Below, piece after piece: positions 55,435 to 63,976 of a DNA stretch of 64,000 nucleotides (positions are counted from its first letter, which is position 1; each line of letters starts with the position of its first letter). Below the pieces are notes generated by a model that was not told the DNA's origin, did no database searches, and was given only the letters and a program-made list of their open reading frames with translations. The translations under genes were made by a program, and so were the position numbers. The DNA comes from Microbispora oryzae (lineage in GTDB: Bacteria > Actinomycetota > Actinomycetes > Streptosporangiales > Streptosporangiaceae): contig NZ_JAFCNB010000002.1 of assembly GCF_017896165.1 (NCBI RefSeq), forward strand, positions 310,001 through 374,000, read 5' to 3'.

Positions 55435-55508
55435 TGCGCCGCCAGGGACTCGAACCCCGGACCCGCTGATTAAGAGTCAGCTGCTCTAACCAACTGAGCT
55501 AGCGGCGC
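55435..55508 (-). tRNA. tRNA-Lys (anticodon CTT), copy 3
   Basis: 74 nt, identical to the copies at 1467-1540 and 27648-27721. It forms the right boundary of the low-GC island at 51.4-55.4 kb; its 3' end faces the island, as expected for a tRNA used as an integration site. Confidence 0.97.
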
Positions 55509-55576
55509 GACGTGCGTAACCTTAGCAGCCCCAAAGGCGGCTCGCACATCGATGCCCGGCCGCGCGGCGCCCGGCG

Positions 55577-56152
55577 TCAGCCCTTCCAGGCGCCCGAGGA
55601 GAACGGCAACGGCTCGCCCCGCTTGCCCGGTCCGGGACCCCACTTCGTCACGACGTACTGGACCTGGATGTGGCCCTGATCGCCGTTCACGGTCAGCGTG
55701 TCGTCGTTCCATGACGCGCCGGTGAGCTGGGCGAAGGTCTTGCCGTCGATGTCGAGCATGACGCCGTCCTCCGACGGCACACCGGGGCCGCGGTCCCCGA
55801 TGAAGAACTTGGCCTGCTTGCCGTTGTAGAAGATGTAGCCCTCGGTGCCGAGCGGCCAGCTGGGGCTGGCGAACAGGCCCTTCTGCATGGGCTTGCCGAT
55901 CGCCGGCATTCCCGTGTCGCCCTGGCGGCCGGAGGCGTCGTCCCAGAAGTACGAGCCGGTGGTGCTTCCAGCGAGCAGAACCTGCTCGTTCTGTGGGAGG
56001 AGGGCGGCGATGGCGCTCTCCTGCCGGACGACCTGCTTCTCGGCGTGGGCCGGAGCGGCGGTCGCCAGGCTCAGAGTGACGGCGGCGGCGCCCGCCAACG
56101 CGGCAAGTGACGTGAAGGTTCGCTTGTCTCGCAGGTCAAAGACGGTCTTCAT
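55577..56152 (-). CDS. Secreted double-psi-barrel-like protein
   Basis: 191-aa exported protein. I start it at ATG 56152, which begins a signal peptide (residues 1-37, ending PAHA). The mature domain contains GSYFWDDASGRQGDTGMP, PMQKGLFASPSWPLGTEGY, FFIGDRGPGVPSEDGVML and DIDGKTFAQLTG, shared with the protein at 10362-11141. The DRGPG plus D-DGKTF pattern recalls RlpA/expansin-type double-psi barrels, although no named family is certain. Both copies end with W-G-GPGK-G-P-PFS. A wall-acting or metal-binding role is possible. It lies just outside tRNA-Lys copy 3. Confidence 0.8.
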   Translation of the reverse strand: MKTVFDLRDKRTFTSLAALAGAAAVTLSLATAAPAHAEKQVVRQESAIAALLPQNEQVLLAGSTTGSYFWDDASGRQGDTGMPAIGKPMQKGLFASPSWPLGTEGYIFYNGKQAKFFIGDRGPGVPSEDGVMLDIDGKTFAQLTGASWNDDTLTVNGDQGHIQVQYVVTKWGPGPGKRGEPLPFSSGAWKG

Positions 56153-56920
56153 CAAGAAAGGGATCTTTCGTGAGACGACAGGGGATGGCCATGCGGCATC
56201 AAGGGACCTGTGCGGGTCACGGCGGTCCATGAGGGGGGCGCGATCCCAGCGAGACGTGTCCGTCTCCCGGGCGGCGGGAGCTCCGACGCCGAAGTCAGGG
56301 GCGAGCGGCCTGCGGGCCGTCGCCGTTCAGGCGTGTGAGCCGGGCCGGGAGCCGGAGGTCGGTACGGAGTTTTCCACCGCGATCTCCTTCTCCCTGTAAA
56401 ACCAGCCACCGGTTGGCGGCAAGTTGGACACTACAGGACAAGTCAGGATGTAGCAAAGTTAGATGCACATAACACCCAGAAGATCTACCGCGTTGGCTCA
56501 AGACGGGGAGGCAACGCCAAGCCGCGGCCATGATTGCCCAGCGAACGGCACGCCATACGATCAGGGCCTCCCACAGATCTTCCACGGGGCGGCGCGGAGG
56601 CCGGAATAGGGCCACAAGGTGTGGTGACACCGAGATCGGCGGCACGGAAGAGGGGCGCGGAAAACAAGTCCGGGGCCGTGCTGGACGGACGACCAGCCGA
56701 GGCGCAGCGTTTGCCGTACGGGAAAGCGCCTCTCGTCCGGACGACGATGAATATTCCGGCCTCGAATCGAGAACGCGTAAAGGGTTTCCGATTCGCGGGG
56801 AAACCGCGCGGGAGGCTCTGTCCCGAAACCGTCAACGAGTGGGGGTCATGTGGCGCGGCACCGGCGACCGGCGCCGGGGTCCGGGAGTGGAGGCGTGGCG
56901 TGATCCTGCGCCGGTGGGTA

Positions 56921-56995
56921 CCGGGTCCGAACGCACCGGGTCCGAACGCACCGGGTCCGAACGCACCGGGTCCGAACGCACCGGGTCCGAACGTG
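56921..56995. repeat. 15-bp tandem repeat, five copies
   Basis: Unit ccgggtccgaacgca, four perfect copies and a fifth ending gtg. It abuts the hairpin at 56996. The unit resembles the 15-bp repeat inside the DUF222-HNH gene (58561-58605): both contain TCCGAAC and the same period. Confidence 0.95.
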
Positions 56996-57031
56996 CCGGA
57001 GCCGGGCAGTCCCCCAACTGCCCGGCTCCGG
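56996..57031. terminator. Strong hairpin after the tandem repeat
   Basis: Perfect 15-bp inverted repeat (56996-57010 with 57017-57031, 6-nt loop). Likely terminator, but no gene is recognised on either side, which leaves its transcript unidentified. Confidence 0.7.
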
Positions 57032-57320
57032 ATCGAAGCGGTTCCGCCTGGAATGCCCTCCCCAAAGGCATCCGGCGGGTCCCCCGCTTTCTGGACACGG
57101 TTCCCCCATCCGCGTCCTTTTCAATAAAGTCCATGTGGTGTCCTCTGCTGGAGGACATGCTTCAACAGTACAAGCACAGTTGTCATGAAGTCGTCATACG
57201 CAGGTGGATTTTCGGCCTACATCCGCAGTCGTAGACGCCCGCCTGTAGGGCTCCTGACCGGGGCCGCGTGCCTGCCGGATCCGCCGGATTTCGCGGCATG
57301 AGCGTCGTCACGCGATCTCC

Positions 57321-57752
57321 CTAACCGTCCTCGGGGGAATCATCCGCGGGGTCGTTTCCGGGACCCCCCGCGCGGAGCACCAGCCTGACCTCGGTGCCCC
57401 GCTCCAGCGACCGGCTCACCGTGCAGTGGCGCTCATGGACCCGCTTCGCGACGGTCTCGAACAGCTCGCGGGACTCCTCCCCGGGAAGCTCGACGTCGTA
57501 GGTCACGGTGACCGAACCCAGCAGCGTCGGGGTCTCCTTCTCCGCACTCACGTCGACCGCCAGCCGTACGAGCCGGTGACCCCGCTTCGCCGTGAGAGGC
57601 TCGACGGTCATCACGTTGCACCCGCCCACGGCTGCGAGCAGCAGCTCCACCGGGCTGAACACGCCGTCGCCCGTCCCCATCACGATCTCGCCGCCGCGGT
57701 CGTTGCGGGCGACGAACCCGTCACCGGTGCGCTCAACGCGTACTGACCCCAT
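57321..57752 (-). CDS. OsmC-family protein
   Basis: 143-aa OsmC/Ohr-fold protein. The first catalytic Cys lies in LLAAVGGCNVMTVEPLT and the second in VHERHCTVSRSLERGT, both in their usual places. The family reduces organic hydroperoxides or is induced by osmotic stress. The C-terminus is acidic. It stands alone; the start is ATG 57752, in a short leader without a strong promoter signature. Confidence 0.92.
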   Translation of the reverse strand: MGSVRVERTGDGFVARNDRGGEIVMGTGDGVFSPVELLLAAVGGCNVMTVEPLTAKRGHRLVRLAVDVSAEKETPTLLGSVTVTYDVELPGEESRELFETVAKRVHERHCTVSRSLERGTEVRLVLRAGGPGNDPADDSPEDG

Positions 57753-57987
57753 GACCTCACCCTAGACGGCTGATGCCGAGGGCTCGTCCCGTTCAGCTGC
57801 CACAGCAGAGCCAGGTTCGCCGCCAGGCCGATTTCCGGAGGGCCGATCTCGGCAGATTCGGCCAGGGGCTCACCGACGTTGGGGCGTGGGGTGGCCTGCG
57901 CTCACTCTTCCCTCCCTCCAGATTTTTCGAACAGGCTTGCGGGTTGTTGGTGACATTCAGTAGTGTTGTTGTTACGTAGATGGACTG

Positions 57988-59880
57988 ATGGTGGGGAAGG
58001 GGGTGCCTCCGGTGCCGGCGTTCCACGGCTCTTCTGCCGACGGGTGCGGCGATCACTCCGCCTCGGGCCAGTCGGACTCCGATCACGCCTTCCCTGGTCC
58101 TTCTGTCCCGCCCGAAGGTGCAGAGGCCACGTCCGCGCGACCGGTGCCGCCGGCGCTTGAGGGCACATGTCTGGACCCGTACGTGGACTCCCGCGCGGGT
58201 TCTCGCGCGGGTTCTCGCGCGGAGTCTGGTGGAGGTGATGGGGAGCACGGCCAGGCGTCGAGCCGAGGCTCGGGCTCCGGCGAACCGGGGGATCCCGGCG
58301 CGGCCGACGATGCTGCGCCAGGTCCGGGGCCGTGCTTGTCGGAGGCGGAGTTGCTGGGGGTGGCGGCCAGGTGGGCGGCCGCGGAGGTGCCGGACAGTTC
58401 GGCGGTGTGCCTTCAGCGGGCCGAGACCCTGATCCAGGCGGTGGATCTGCTGAATGCGGCGATAGTGGCGCTGCTGCATCGGGTGGATGTCACCGGTGAG
58501 GCGAAGGCGTATGGGCATGCTTCCACCGCTTCATGGCTCCGCTCGGACCGACCGAGCACCCCCGATCCGAACACCCCCGATCCGAGCACCCCCGATCCGA
58601 ACACCCTCGCACCAGACGCCGCAGAGACCGGCGCTGAGGTACCGGGCGCGCCCGTGGTGCCGGTGGTGGTGCGGCGTGGTCCGGGGATGACGGGTGCGCA
58701 GGCGTCGCGGTGGTTGCGGATCTCCGGTGAGGTGGCCCGCCTTCCCCTGGTGAAGGCCCGCTACCGGGATGGTTCCCTGTCCGGTGGAGCGGTGGATGCG
58801 ATCACCACGGTGACGGCGAAGCTGACCGACGCGCAGGCGGCGGAGGCCGAGCCGATCCTGCTGCAGTTGTCCGACAGCGCGTCCTGTGCGGAGGTGGCCA
58901 AGGCCGGCCGCTACATCCGGGAGATCCTCGACCCCGGCACCCTCGTCGAAGAGTGCGAAGACGACTACGCGTCCCGGTTCCTGCTGCTCCGCCCCTCCAA
59001 CACCGGCGGAGTGGAGGGCGAATTCCGCCTGCCCAGGGAGGCCGCGGCGCGGCTGCGGTCGTTCCTGACCTCCTACGCTCGCCCCAAAGACAAGGACGAC
59101 GACAGGCCGCTACGCGTGCGCCAGGCCGACGCGTTCGCCGCGCTGTTGAGCGAGAAGGTCTCCACCGAACTCATCGTCATGGTCCGCCCCGAATCCCTCC
59201 CCGACGACATCCCAGCACCGGCAGAGACCGTGGCGGACACCGACGGGAACGCGCGAGTGGCCGTGACCGCGGAAGACCAACCCGACGCGGGCGCAGAGGG
59301 CCAAGTGGACCCGGGCGCGGAAGACCAACCCGACGCGGGCGCGGACGGCCGAGCCGACGCGAGGGCGTGGCCGGAGACGGAGACGCAGGCCGCAGGAGCG
59401 CGTGCTGACGCGTGCCGGACATGTGGGCATGCCCCCGACCGGCTCGCCCCCGGGCTGCTCGTCGCCACCGGCCACCTGCTGCCCGTCAGCGACGTCCACC
59501 GCCTGGCCCGCACCTCACGCCTGACCCGGATGGTGATGGACGCCAAAGGCCAGGTACTGGACATGGGCCGCTCGGTCCGGCTGGCCACCCCCGCCCAACG
59601 CAAAGCCCTGCTCGCGCAGTACGCCACCTGCTACTGCCAGGGCTGCCCCATCCCCGCCACCATGACCGAAGTCGACCACGTCCACGGCTGGATCGACGAC
59701 GGCGTCACCAACCTCGACCTCCTCGCCCCCGCCTGCACCTTCCACAACCGCGACAAATTCACCCACCCCCACCGCTACACCACCCACCGCAGCCCCAACG
59801 GCACCTGGACCCTCACCCACCACCCCACAAGAGGTCCCACACGCCGCCCACGGTCAGGGCCTGTCCCGCGGACCTTGTGA
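57988..59880 (+). CDS. DUF222-HNH endonuclease (13E12-type)
   Basis: 630-aa protein. An N-terminal low-complexity region (1-115, with RAGSRAGSRAES) is followed by DUF222 (about 116-400: LSEAELLGVAARWAAAEVPD, FLLLRPSNTGGVEGEFRLP), a repetitive acidic linker (DAGAEGQVDPGAEDQPDAGA), and a C-terminal HNH nuclease near 545-600 (CYCQGCPIPATMTEVDHVHG, then LLAPACTFHNRDKF) with zinc Cys and catalytic His. Such genes occur in many copies in actinobacteria (REP13E12 in M. tuberculosis) and behave like mobile or phage-related elements. The DPNTP-type repeat at about 192-206 comes from 15-bp units. The start is uncertain; ATG 57988 is the first in frame. Confidence 0.88.
   Translation: MVGKGVPPVPAFHGSSADGCGDHSASGQSDSDHAFPGPSVPPEGAEATSARPVPPALEGTCLDPYVDSRAGSRAGSRAESGGGDGEHGQASSRGSGSGEPGDPGAADDAAPGPGPCLSEAELLGVAARWAAAEVPDSSAVCLQRAETLIQAVDLLNAAIVALLHRVDVTGEAKAYGHASTASWLRSDRPSTPDPNTPDPSTPDPNTLAPDAAETGAEVPGAPVVPVVVRRGPGMTGAQASRWLRISGEVARLPLVKARYRDGSLSGGAVDAITTVTAKLTDAQAAEAEPILLQLSDSASCAEVAKAGRYIREILDPGTLVEECEDDYASRFLLLRPSNTGGVEGEFRLPREAAARLRSFLTSYARPKDKDDDRPLRVRQADAFAALLSEKVSTELIVMVRPESLPDDIPAPAETVADTDGNARVAVTAEDQPDAGAEGQVDPGAEDQPDAGADGRADARAWPETETQAAGARADACRTCGHAPDRLAPGLLVATGHLLPVSDVHRLARTSRLTRMVMDAKGQVLDMGRSVRLATPAQRKALLAQYATCYCQGCPIPATMTEVDHVHGWIDDGVTNLDLLAPACTFHNRDKFTHPHRYTTHRSPNGTWTLTHHPTRGPTRRPRSGPVPRTL
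58561..58605. repeat. 15-bp in-frame repeat in the HNH gene
   Basis: Three copies of cccgatccgaacacc (middle copy with one change), encoding PDPNT-type repeats between the N-terminal part of DUF222 and the following segment. Confidence 0.92.
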
Positions 59881-59971
59881 CCCTCGTGGTCGCGGGTCGT
59901 CGGCATGGCATGGCGCGGGGAGATCTGACGACCGTGGAATGGGTTCGGCTCCGGTCGCGATCCGCGACCGG

Positions 59972-60745
59972 CTACCCGTCCGAATCGGTAGACGACCGGG
60001 GTACCTCGACGACGAAGAACAGGAAGGTGGTTTTTCTGGAAAGGTCATCGAAGTCGCCGGGGAACAGCTCACGGGCGGCCGGATCGGGCTGCGGCTCGCT
60101 GATGACGGCGAGGCGGAAACCGGCGGTGGTGAAGGCATCGGTCATCGCGTGCAGTGGCCTGCGCCAGAACCTCATCGGGACGGACCGCCCGCCGAACGTC
60201 CAGTCGAAGGTATAGCTGGTGGTCGCGGAGTAGTCGGGCCACGGATCTTGGATCGTGTAGGCCACGAACGGATGATCCACCGAGGCGATCAGCCGGCCGC
60301 CGGGCCTGAGCACGCGCCGCAACTCGGCCAGCGGCGGCCCCCAGTCCTCCAGGTAGTGCAGCACCAGCGACGCGACCACGTCGTCGAACGCTCCGTCGGC
60401 GAACGGCAGGCGGTCATTCAGGTCGGCGACATGCAGCGCCACGTCATCACCCAGTCGCCGCCTTGCCAACGCCAGCATCCCGGCGCTGACATCGATACCG
60501 GTGACGACGGCACCGCGCTCGCGTAGCGCCGCGGACAGTGGGCCCGAGCCGCAACCGGCGTCCAGGATCCGACGGCCGGCCACGTCTCCGGCGAGGGCCA
60601 ACATCGCGGGCCGCTCGTAGTACGCGTTCACGAGGCTGGTCTCGTTCTCCGCCGAGTAGGCCTCGGCGAAGCTGTCGTAGTCGTTCACCTGGGCCGAATC
60701 CGCGAGCGGGGCGAGACTACCGGGCCCGTCGGTTACGTGTTCCAT
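59972..60745 (-). CDS. SAM-dependent methyltransferase
   Basis: 257-aa class I methyltransferase. Motif I ILDAGCGSGPLSAAL, motif II VVTGIDVSAGML, post-motif LPFADGAFDDVVASLVLHYL and AELRRVLRPGGRLIAS. The C-terminal half holds the substrate-binding part (YTFDWTFGGRSVPMRFWRRP). It is similar to UbiE/small-molecule methyltransferases; the substrate is unknown. ATG 60745 is preferred to the GTG two codons upstream. Single gene, convergent with the HNH gene. Confidence 0.9.
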   Translation of the reverse strand: MEHVTDGPGSLAPLADSAQVNDYDSFAEAYSAENETSLVNAYYERPAMLALAGDVAGRRILDAGCGSGPLSAALRERGAVVTGIDVSAGMLALARRRLGDDVALHVADLNDRLPFADGAFDDVVASLVLHYLEDWGPPLAELRRVLRPGGRLIASVDHPFVAYTIQDPWPDYSATTSYTFDWTFGGRSVPMRFWRRPLHAMTDAFTTAGFRLAVISEPQPDPAARELFPGDFDDLSRKTTFLFFVVEVPRSSTDSDG

Positions 60746-60807
60746 CGCCACAGCCTAGTAGTCACATGATTGCCGGACAGGCTCTCAACCGATCGAACCT
60801 ATCGGCA

Positions 60808-61866
60808 TCAATCATCTGGAGGAAGGGTCAGCCGGACGAGCGTGCCTCCGCCGGACGCCGCGGTGGCCGTGACGCTCCCGCCGTGGCTGTCGACGACCTG
60901 ACCCACGATGGCCAGGCCGAGGCCGGACCCGGGCAGCGCCCGGGCGGCCGGGGCCCGGTAGAACCGGTCGAACACGTGCGGAAGGTCCTCCGGGGCGATC
61001 CCCGGCCCGTGATCGCGCACGGTAAGCACTCCCCCGTGGAGCGTCACCTCCACCTCGCCGCCGCGCGGGCCGTATTTGGCCGCGTTGTCGAGGAGGTTCG
61101 CCACCGCCCGGGCCAGGCGGTCGGGGACTCCGCGCACCATCGTCGGCTCCACGGACAGGACGTACGTGGTGGCGGGCCAGTGACCGGTCGCCCGGCTGAC
61201 CTCACGTGCGACGAGCTGGTCGAACCGCAGTCTCTCGACCAGTGCCTGGGGTTCCTCGTCCCTGGCCAGTTCCACCACATCTGAGACGAGGGCGGTCAGC
61301 TCCTCCAGGCCGTTGATCACGGCCCGGCTCACCTCCTCACGTTCGTCTTCGGGCAGTCGTCCCCCCATCAGGAGCTCCACGTTGGTCCGTACCGCGGTCA
61401 ACGGGGTGCGCAGTTCGTGCGACGCGTCGGCGACCAGCCTCTTCTGGGCCTGTATCGATCTTTCGAGCGCGTCGAGCATGGTGTTGAAGCTCTCGGCCAG
61501 GCCGCCCAGCTCGTCGTCTCTGACGGCGCCGATGCGGGTCGTCAGGTCACGGGTGGCCGCAACCCGGCTCACCGCGTCCTGCAGGGCCTTGACCGGCCGC
61601 AACGCCGCCCGCGCGGCCAGCCAGCCGAGCGTCCCCGACAACACCAGGCCGCCCAGGGTCACCACGAAGAACGGCCAGCCGAGATCGTCGATGTCCGCGA
61701 GGGCCGCGAGCACGCCGGTGGGGCGCCGGTCGGCGCCGCCGCCGAACAGCCCGAGCGCGCCCTCGACCCTGCGGGAGGTGACCAGGTAGGCCGCCAGGCT
61801 GACGGCGATCACGCTCAAGGCCCCCGCCAGGGCGGAGGCCAGGGCGAGCCGCAGCCGCAGTTTCAC
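60808..61866 (-). CDS. Sensor histidine kinase (MprB-like)
   Basis: 352-aa membrane sensor. Two membrane segments (about 10-30 and 64-85) enclose a very short extracytoplasmic loop of about 35 residues, followed by HAMP, the H-box [21 protein letters not shown]-box [15 protein letters not shown]1 [20 protein letters not shown] and G2 [11 protein letters not shown]. The short loop suggests sensing within the membrane or of envelope stress, as for MprB-type kinases. It overlaps the response-regulator gene (ATGA), so they form one operon. Confidence 0.94.
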   Translation of the reverse strand: MKLRLRLALASALAGALSVIAVSLAAYLVTSRRVEGALGLFGGGADRRPTGVLAALADIDDLGWPFFVVTLGGLVLSGTLGWLAARAALRPVKALQDAVSRVAATRDLTTRIGAVRDDELGGLAESFNTMLDALERSIQAQKRLVADASHELRTPLTAVRTNVELLMGGRLPEDEREEVSRAVINGLEELTALVSDVVELARDEEPQALVERLRFDQLVAREVSRATGHWPATTYVLSVEPTMVRGVPDRLARAVANLLDNAAKYGPRGGEVEVTLHGGVLTVRDHGPGIAPEDLPHVFDRFYRAPAARALPGSGLGLAIVGQVVDSHGGSVTATAASGGGTLVRLTLPPDD

Positions 61867-62579
61867 CTCGGTTCCCCCGTCGCATCGGTCGCCCCCGCGG
61901 GTGGCGCGGGGACCCGGAGCGCGTACCCCAGGCCGTGGACGGTATGGATCAGCCGGGGCTCGCCCGCCGCCTCGGTCTTCCTGCGCAGATAGCGGATGTA
62001 CACCTCAAGGGGATTCGACCCCGGACGGAAGGAGTAGCCCCAGATCCGGTCGAGGATCACCTCGCGTGTCAGCACCTGTCCCCCGTTACGCACCAGCAGG
62101 TCGAGCAGGGCGTACTCGGTCCTGGTCAGGTCGATCAGCCGGGCGCCCCGGCGGGCCTGTCTGCTGTCCGGCAGCAGGACGAGGTCCGCGAAGGCGGCGC
62201 CCGGTCGTGTCACCGTACGCCGGAGCAGGGCGCGGACCCGCGCGAACAGCTCCTCGAGCGCGAACGGCTTCACGAGATAGTCGTCCGCGCCGGCGTCCAG
62301 ACCGGCGACGCGGTCTCCGACGCCGTCCCGAGCCGTGAGCATGAGCACGGGCATCCGGTCGCCCTCCCCGCGAATCTTCCGGCACACCGCCAAGCCGTCC
62401 ATCCGGGGCATCAGGACGTCGAGCACCATGAGGTCGGGCTCGTTCGCGCCGATCGCCGCCAGCGCCGCGAGCCCGTCGTCCGCGGTCACCACGTCGTACC
62501 CCTCCACGCGGAGGGCTCGCGCGACGGCGCCGCGGACCTCGGGTTCGTCGTCCACGACCAGCACACGCGTCTTCGCCAC
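61863..62579 (-). CDS. OmpR-family response regulator (MprA-like)
   Basis: 238-aa regulator. Receiver domain 1-120 with VVDDEP, phospho-acceptor Asp in [13 protein letters not shown], Thr in VLMLTARDG and Lys in [12 protein letters not shown]-terminal winged helix ([59 protein letters not shown]). It controls transcription after phosphorylation by the downstream kinase. First gene of the operon; targets unknown. Confidence 0.95.
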   Translation of the reverse strand: MAKTRVLVVDDEPEVRGAVARALRVEGYDVVTADDGLAALAAIGANEPDLMVLDVLMPRMDGLAVCRKIRGEGDRMPVLMLTARDGVGDRVAGLDAGADDYLVKPFALEELFARVRALLRRTVTRPGAAFADLVLLPDSRQARRGARLIDLTRTEYALLDLLVRNGGQVLTREVILDRIWGYSFRPGSNPLEVYIRYLRRKTEAAGEPRLIHTVHGLGYALRVPAPPAGATDATGEPR

Positions 62580-62627
62580 AGGGCCATCCTGACCCAGGGA
62601 GATGAGAAGGGCCTGAACGGGGACCGG

Positions 62628-62903
62628 TCAGGCGTCGGGGTGCCGGGAGAGATATTCGACGTAGACCGGCCGGAGCGCGTCTCCGAGCTCGCCCTCGCCC
62701 GCCGCCATCGCGTCGCTGAGCAGCGCGGAGACCCGGCTGAGGTCATTGGCCGTCTCGTCGGGGTTGCCGGCTGCGGCCTCGGCCGCCGGAATGACCTTCA
62801 GCAGGTCCCACAGGAATCCGAGGTCGCCGTGCCGTACGGCGTAACGGACCGCCCGGTCATGCAGCTCCTTCGCCGGCAGCGACTCCAGCTCTTCCACGTC
62901 CAT
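62628..62903 (-). CDS. Small helical hypothetical protein
   Basis: 91-aa acidic protein, predicted all-helical (VEELESLPAKELHDRAVRYA, LWDLLKVIPAAEAAAG, ANDLSRVSALLSDAMA). The family is not recognised. It lies 48 bp from the response-regulator gene on the same strand, separated by a short gap, so co-transcription is possible. Codon bias supports a real gene. The start is ATG 62903. Confidence 0.7.
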   Translation of the reverse strand: MDVEELESLPAKELHDRAVRYAVRHGDLGFLWDLLKVIPAAEAAAGNPDETANDLSRVSALLSDAMAAGEGELGDALRPVYVEYLSRHPDA

Positions 62904-62974
62904 CCGGCCTCACCCCCAAGAGATGAGGTTTCCCCCGCGTTTGCCGCTTATGCCGGTTGAGGAGGAAATCCGGG

Positions 62975-63976
62975 TCAGAGCCGGACCACCATTTTCCCCA
63001 CGTTCTCGCCTCGCAGCATGGCGATGAAGGCCGACGGGGCGTTCTCCAGCCCGTCGGTCACGGTCTCGTCGTACCTGACCGCGCCGTCGCGAAGCCAGCC
63101 GCCGACTTCCTCCACAAACGCGGCGGTCCGGTCCCCGTGATCGGAGACGATGAAGCCCCGCAAGGTCAGCCGCTTGGTGACGGCCAGGAAGATGTTGCGC
63201 GGCCCGGGCGGCGGCTCGGTCGCGTTGTAGGCGGCGATCGCGCCGCACATGGCCACGCGGCCGGAGACGCGCAGCGCGCCGATCGCGGCCTCCAGGTGAT
63301 CGGCGCCAACGTTGTCGAAGTAGACGTCGATGCCGTCCGGAGCCGCCCGGTTGAGCTGCTCGGCCACCGGCGCGTCCCGGTAGTTGAAGGCGGCGTCGAA
63401 GCCGAGGGCCTCCTGGAGATGGGCCACCTTCGCGGCGGAGCCGGCGCTGCCGACGACACGGCTCGCGCCCTTGAGCCGGGCGATCTGGCCCACCAGACCG
63501 CCGACGGCCCCTGCCGCTCCGGACACGAACACCGCGTCGCCCTTCTTGAACCCGGCGATGTCGAGCAGCCCGACGTACGCGGTGAGGCCCGGCATCCCCA
63601 GCACGCCGAGGTAGGCGGACGGGGAGATCCCCGAAAGGCCGGGCAGCCTCTCCGCGGCGGAGGCGTCGAGCAGGGTGTGCTCCCGCCAGCCGTTCTGGTG
63701 CCGGACGAGATCACCCACGGCCAGGCCCTCCGCGCGGCTCTCGATCACCTCGCCCACGGCCGCGCCCGTGAGAGGAGCGCCGATCCGGAAGGGCGGCGTG
63801 TACGACCGCCTGTCGTTCATCCTGCCCCGCATGTACGGGTCGACCGACATGAACAGGTTCCGGACGAGCACCTGACCCTCGGCGGGCGCGGGCAACTCCG
63901 TCTCCACGAGTTCGAAGTTGGACGGCTCGGGCCAGCCTGTGGGCCTGGAGGCGAGGTGGATCTCGCGGGTCTTCAT
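62975..63976 (-). CDS. NADP-dependent MDR oxidoreductase (prostaglandin-reductase/CurA type)
   Basis: 333-aa zinc-free medium-chain reductase. N-terminal domain with VRNLFMSVDPYMRGRM, substrate region GVLGMPGLTAYVGLLDIAGF, nucleotide-binding motif VFVSGAAGAVGGLVGQIARL, and FNYRDAPVAEQLNRAAPDGI followed by VYFDNVGADHLEAAI. Reduces alpha,beta-unsaturated ketones with NADPH. It starts at ATG 63976 behind GAGGAG, 24 bp inside the window end. Confidence 0.93.
   Translation of the reverse strand: MKTREIHLASRPTGWPEPSNFELVETELPAPAEGQVLVRNLFMSVDPYMRGRMNDRRSYTPPFRIGAPLTGAAVGEVIESRAEGLAVGDLVRHQNGWREHTLLDASAAERLPGLSGISPSAYLGVLGMPGLTAYVGLLDIAGFKKGDAVFVSGAAGAVGGLVGQIARLKGASRVVGSAGSAAKVAHLQEALGFDAAFNYRDAPVAEQLNRAAPDGIDVYFDNVGADHLEAAIGALRVSGRVAMCGAIAAYNATEPPPGPRNIFLAVTKRLTLRGFIVSDHGDRTAAFVEEVGGWLRDGAVRYDETVTDGLENAPSAFIAMLRGENVGKMVVRL

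Larger units (their letters stand above)
56153..57320. other. 1.17-kb region without a supported gene
   Basis: Open frames here have poor codon bias, no ribosome sites and no recognisable domains, so I call none. It holds the promoter of the secreted protein (56153-56500), an AT-richer stretch near 56450, the 15-bp tandem repeat at 56921-56995, a 15-bp hairpin at 56996-57031, and downstream AT-rich sequence near 57115-57210. A non-coding RNA ending at the hairpin is conceivable. Confidence 0.55.

Noticed and set aside
56534-57127. Open frames of 116-234 codons on both strands in the 56.2-57.3 kb gap
   Set aside because: No ribosome sites, no domains, Pro/Arg-rich composition expected of non-coding GC-rich DNA, and they run through the tandem repeat and hairpin.
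57988-59880. Homing endonuclease within an intron or intein
   Set aside because: The gene is free-standing and intergenic, with DUF222 architecture typical of 13E12 repeats; no split host gene is seen.
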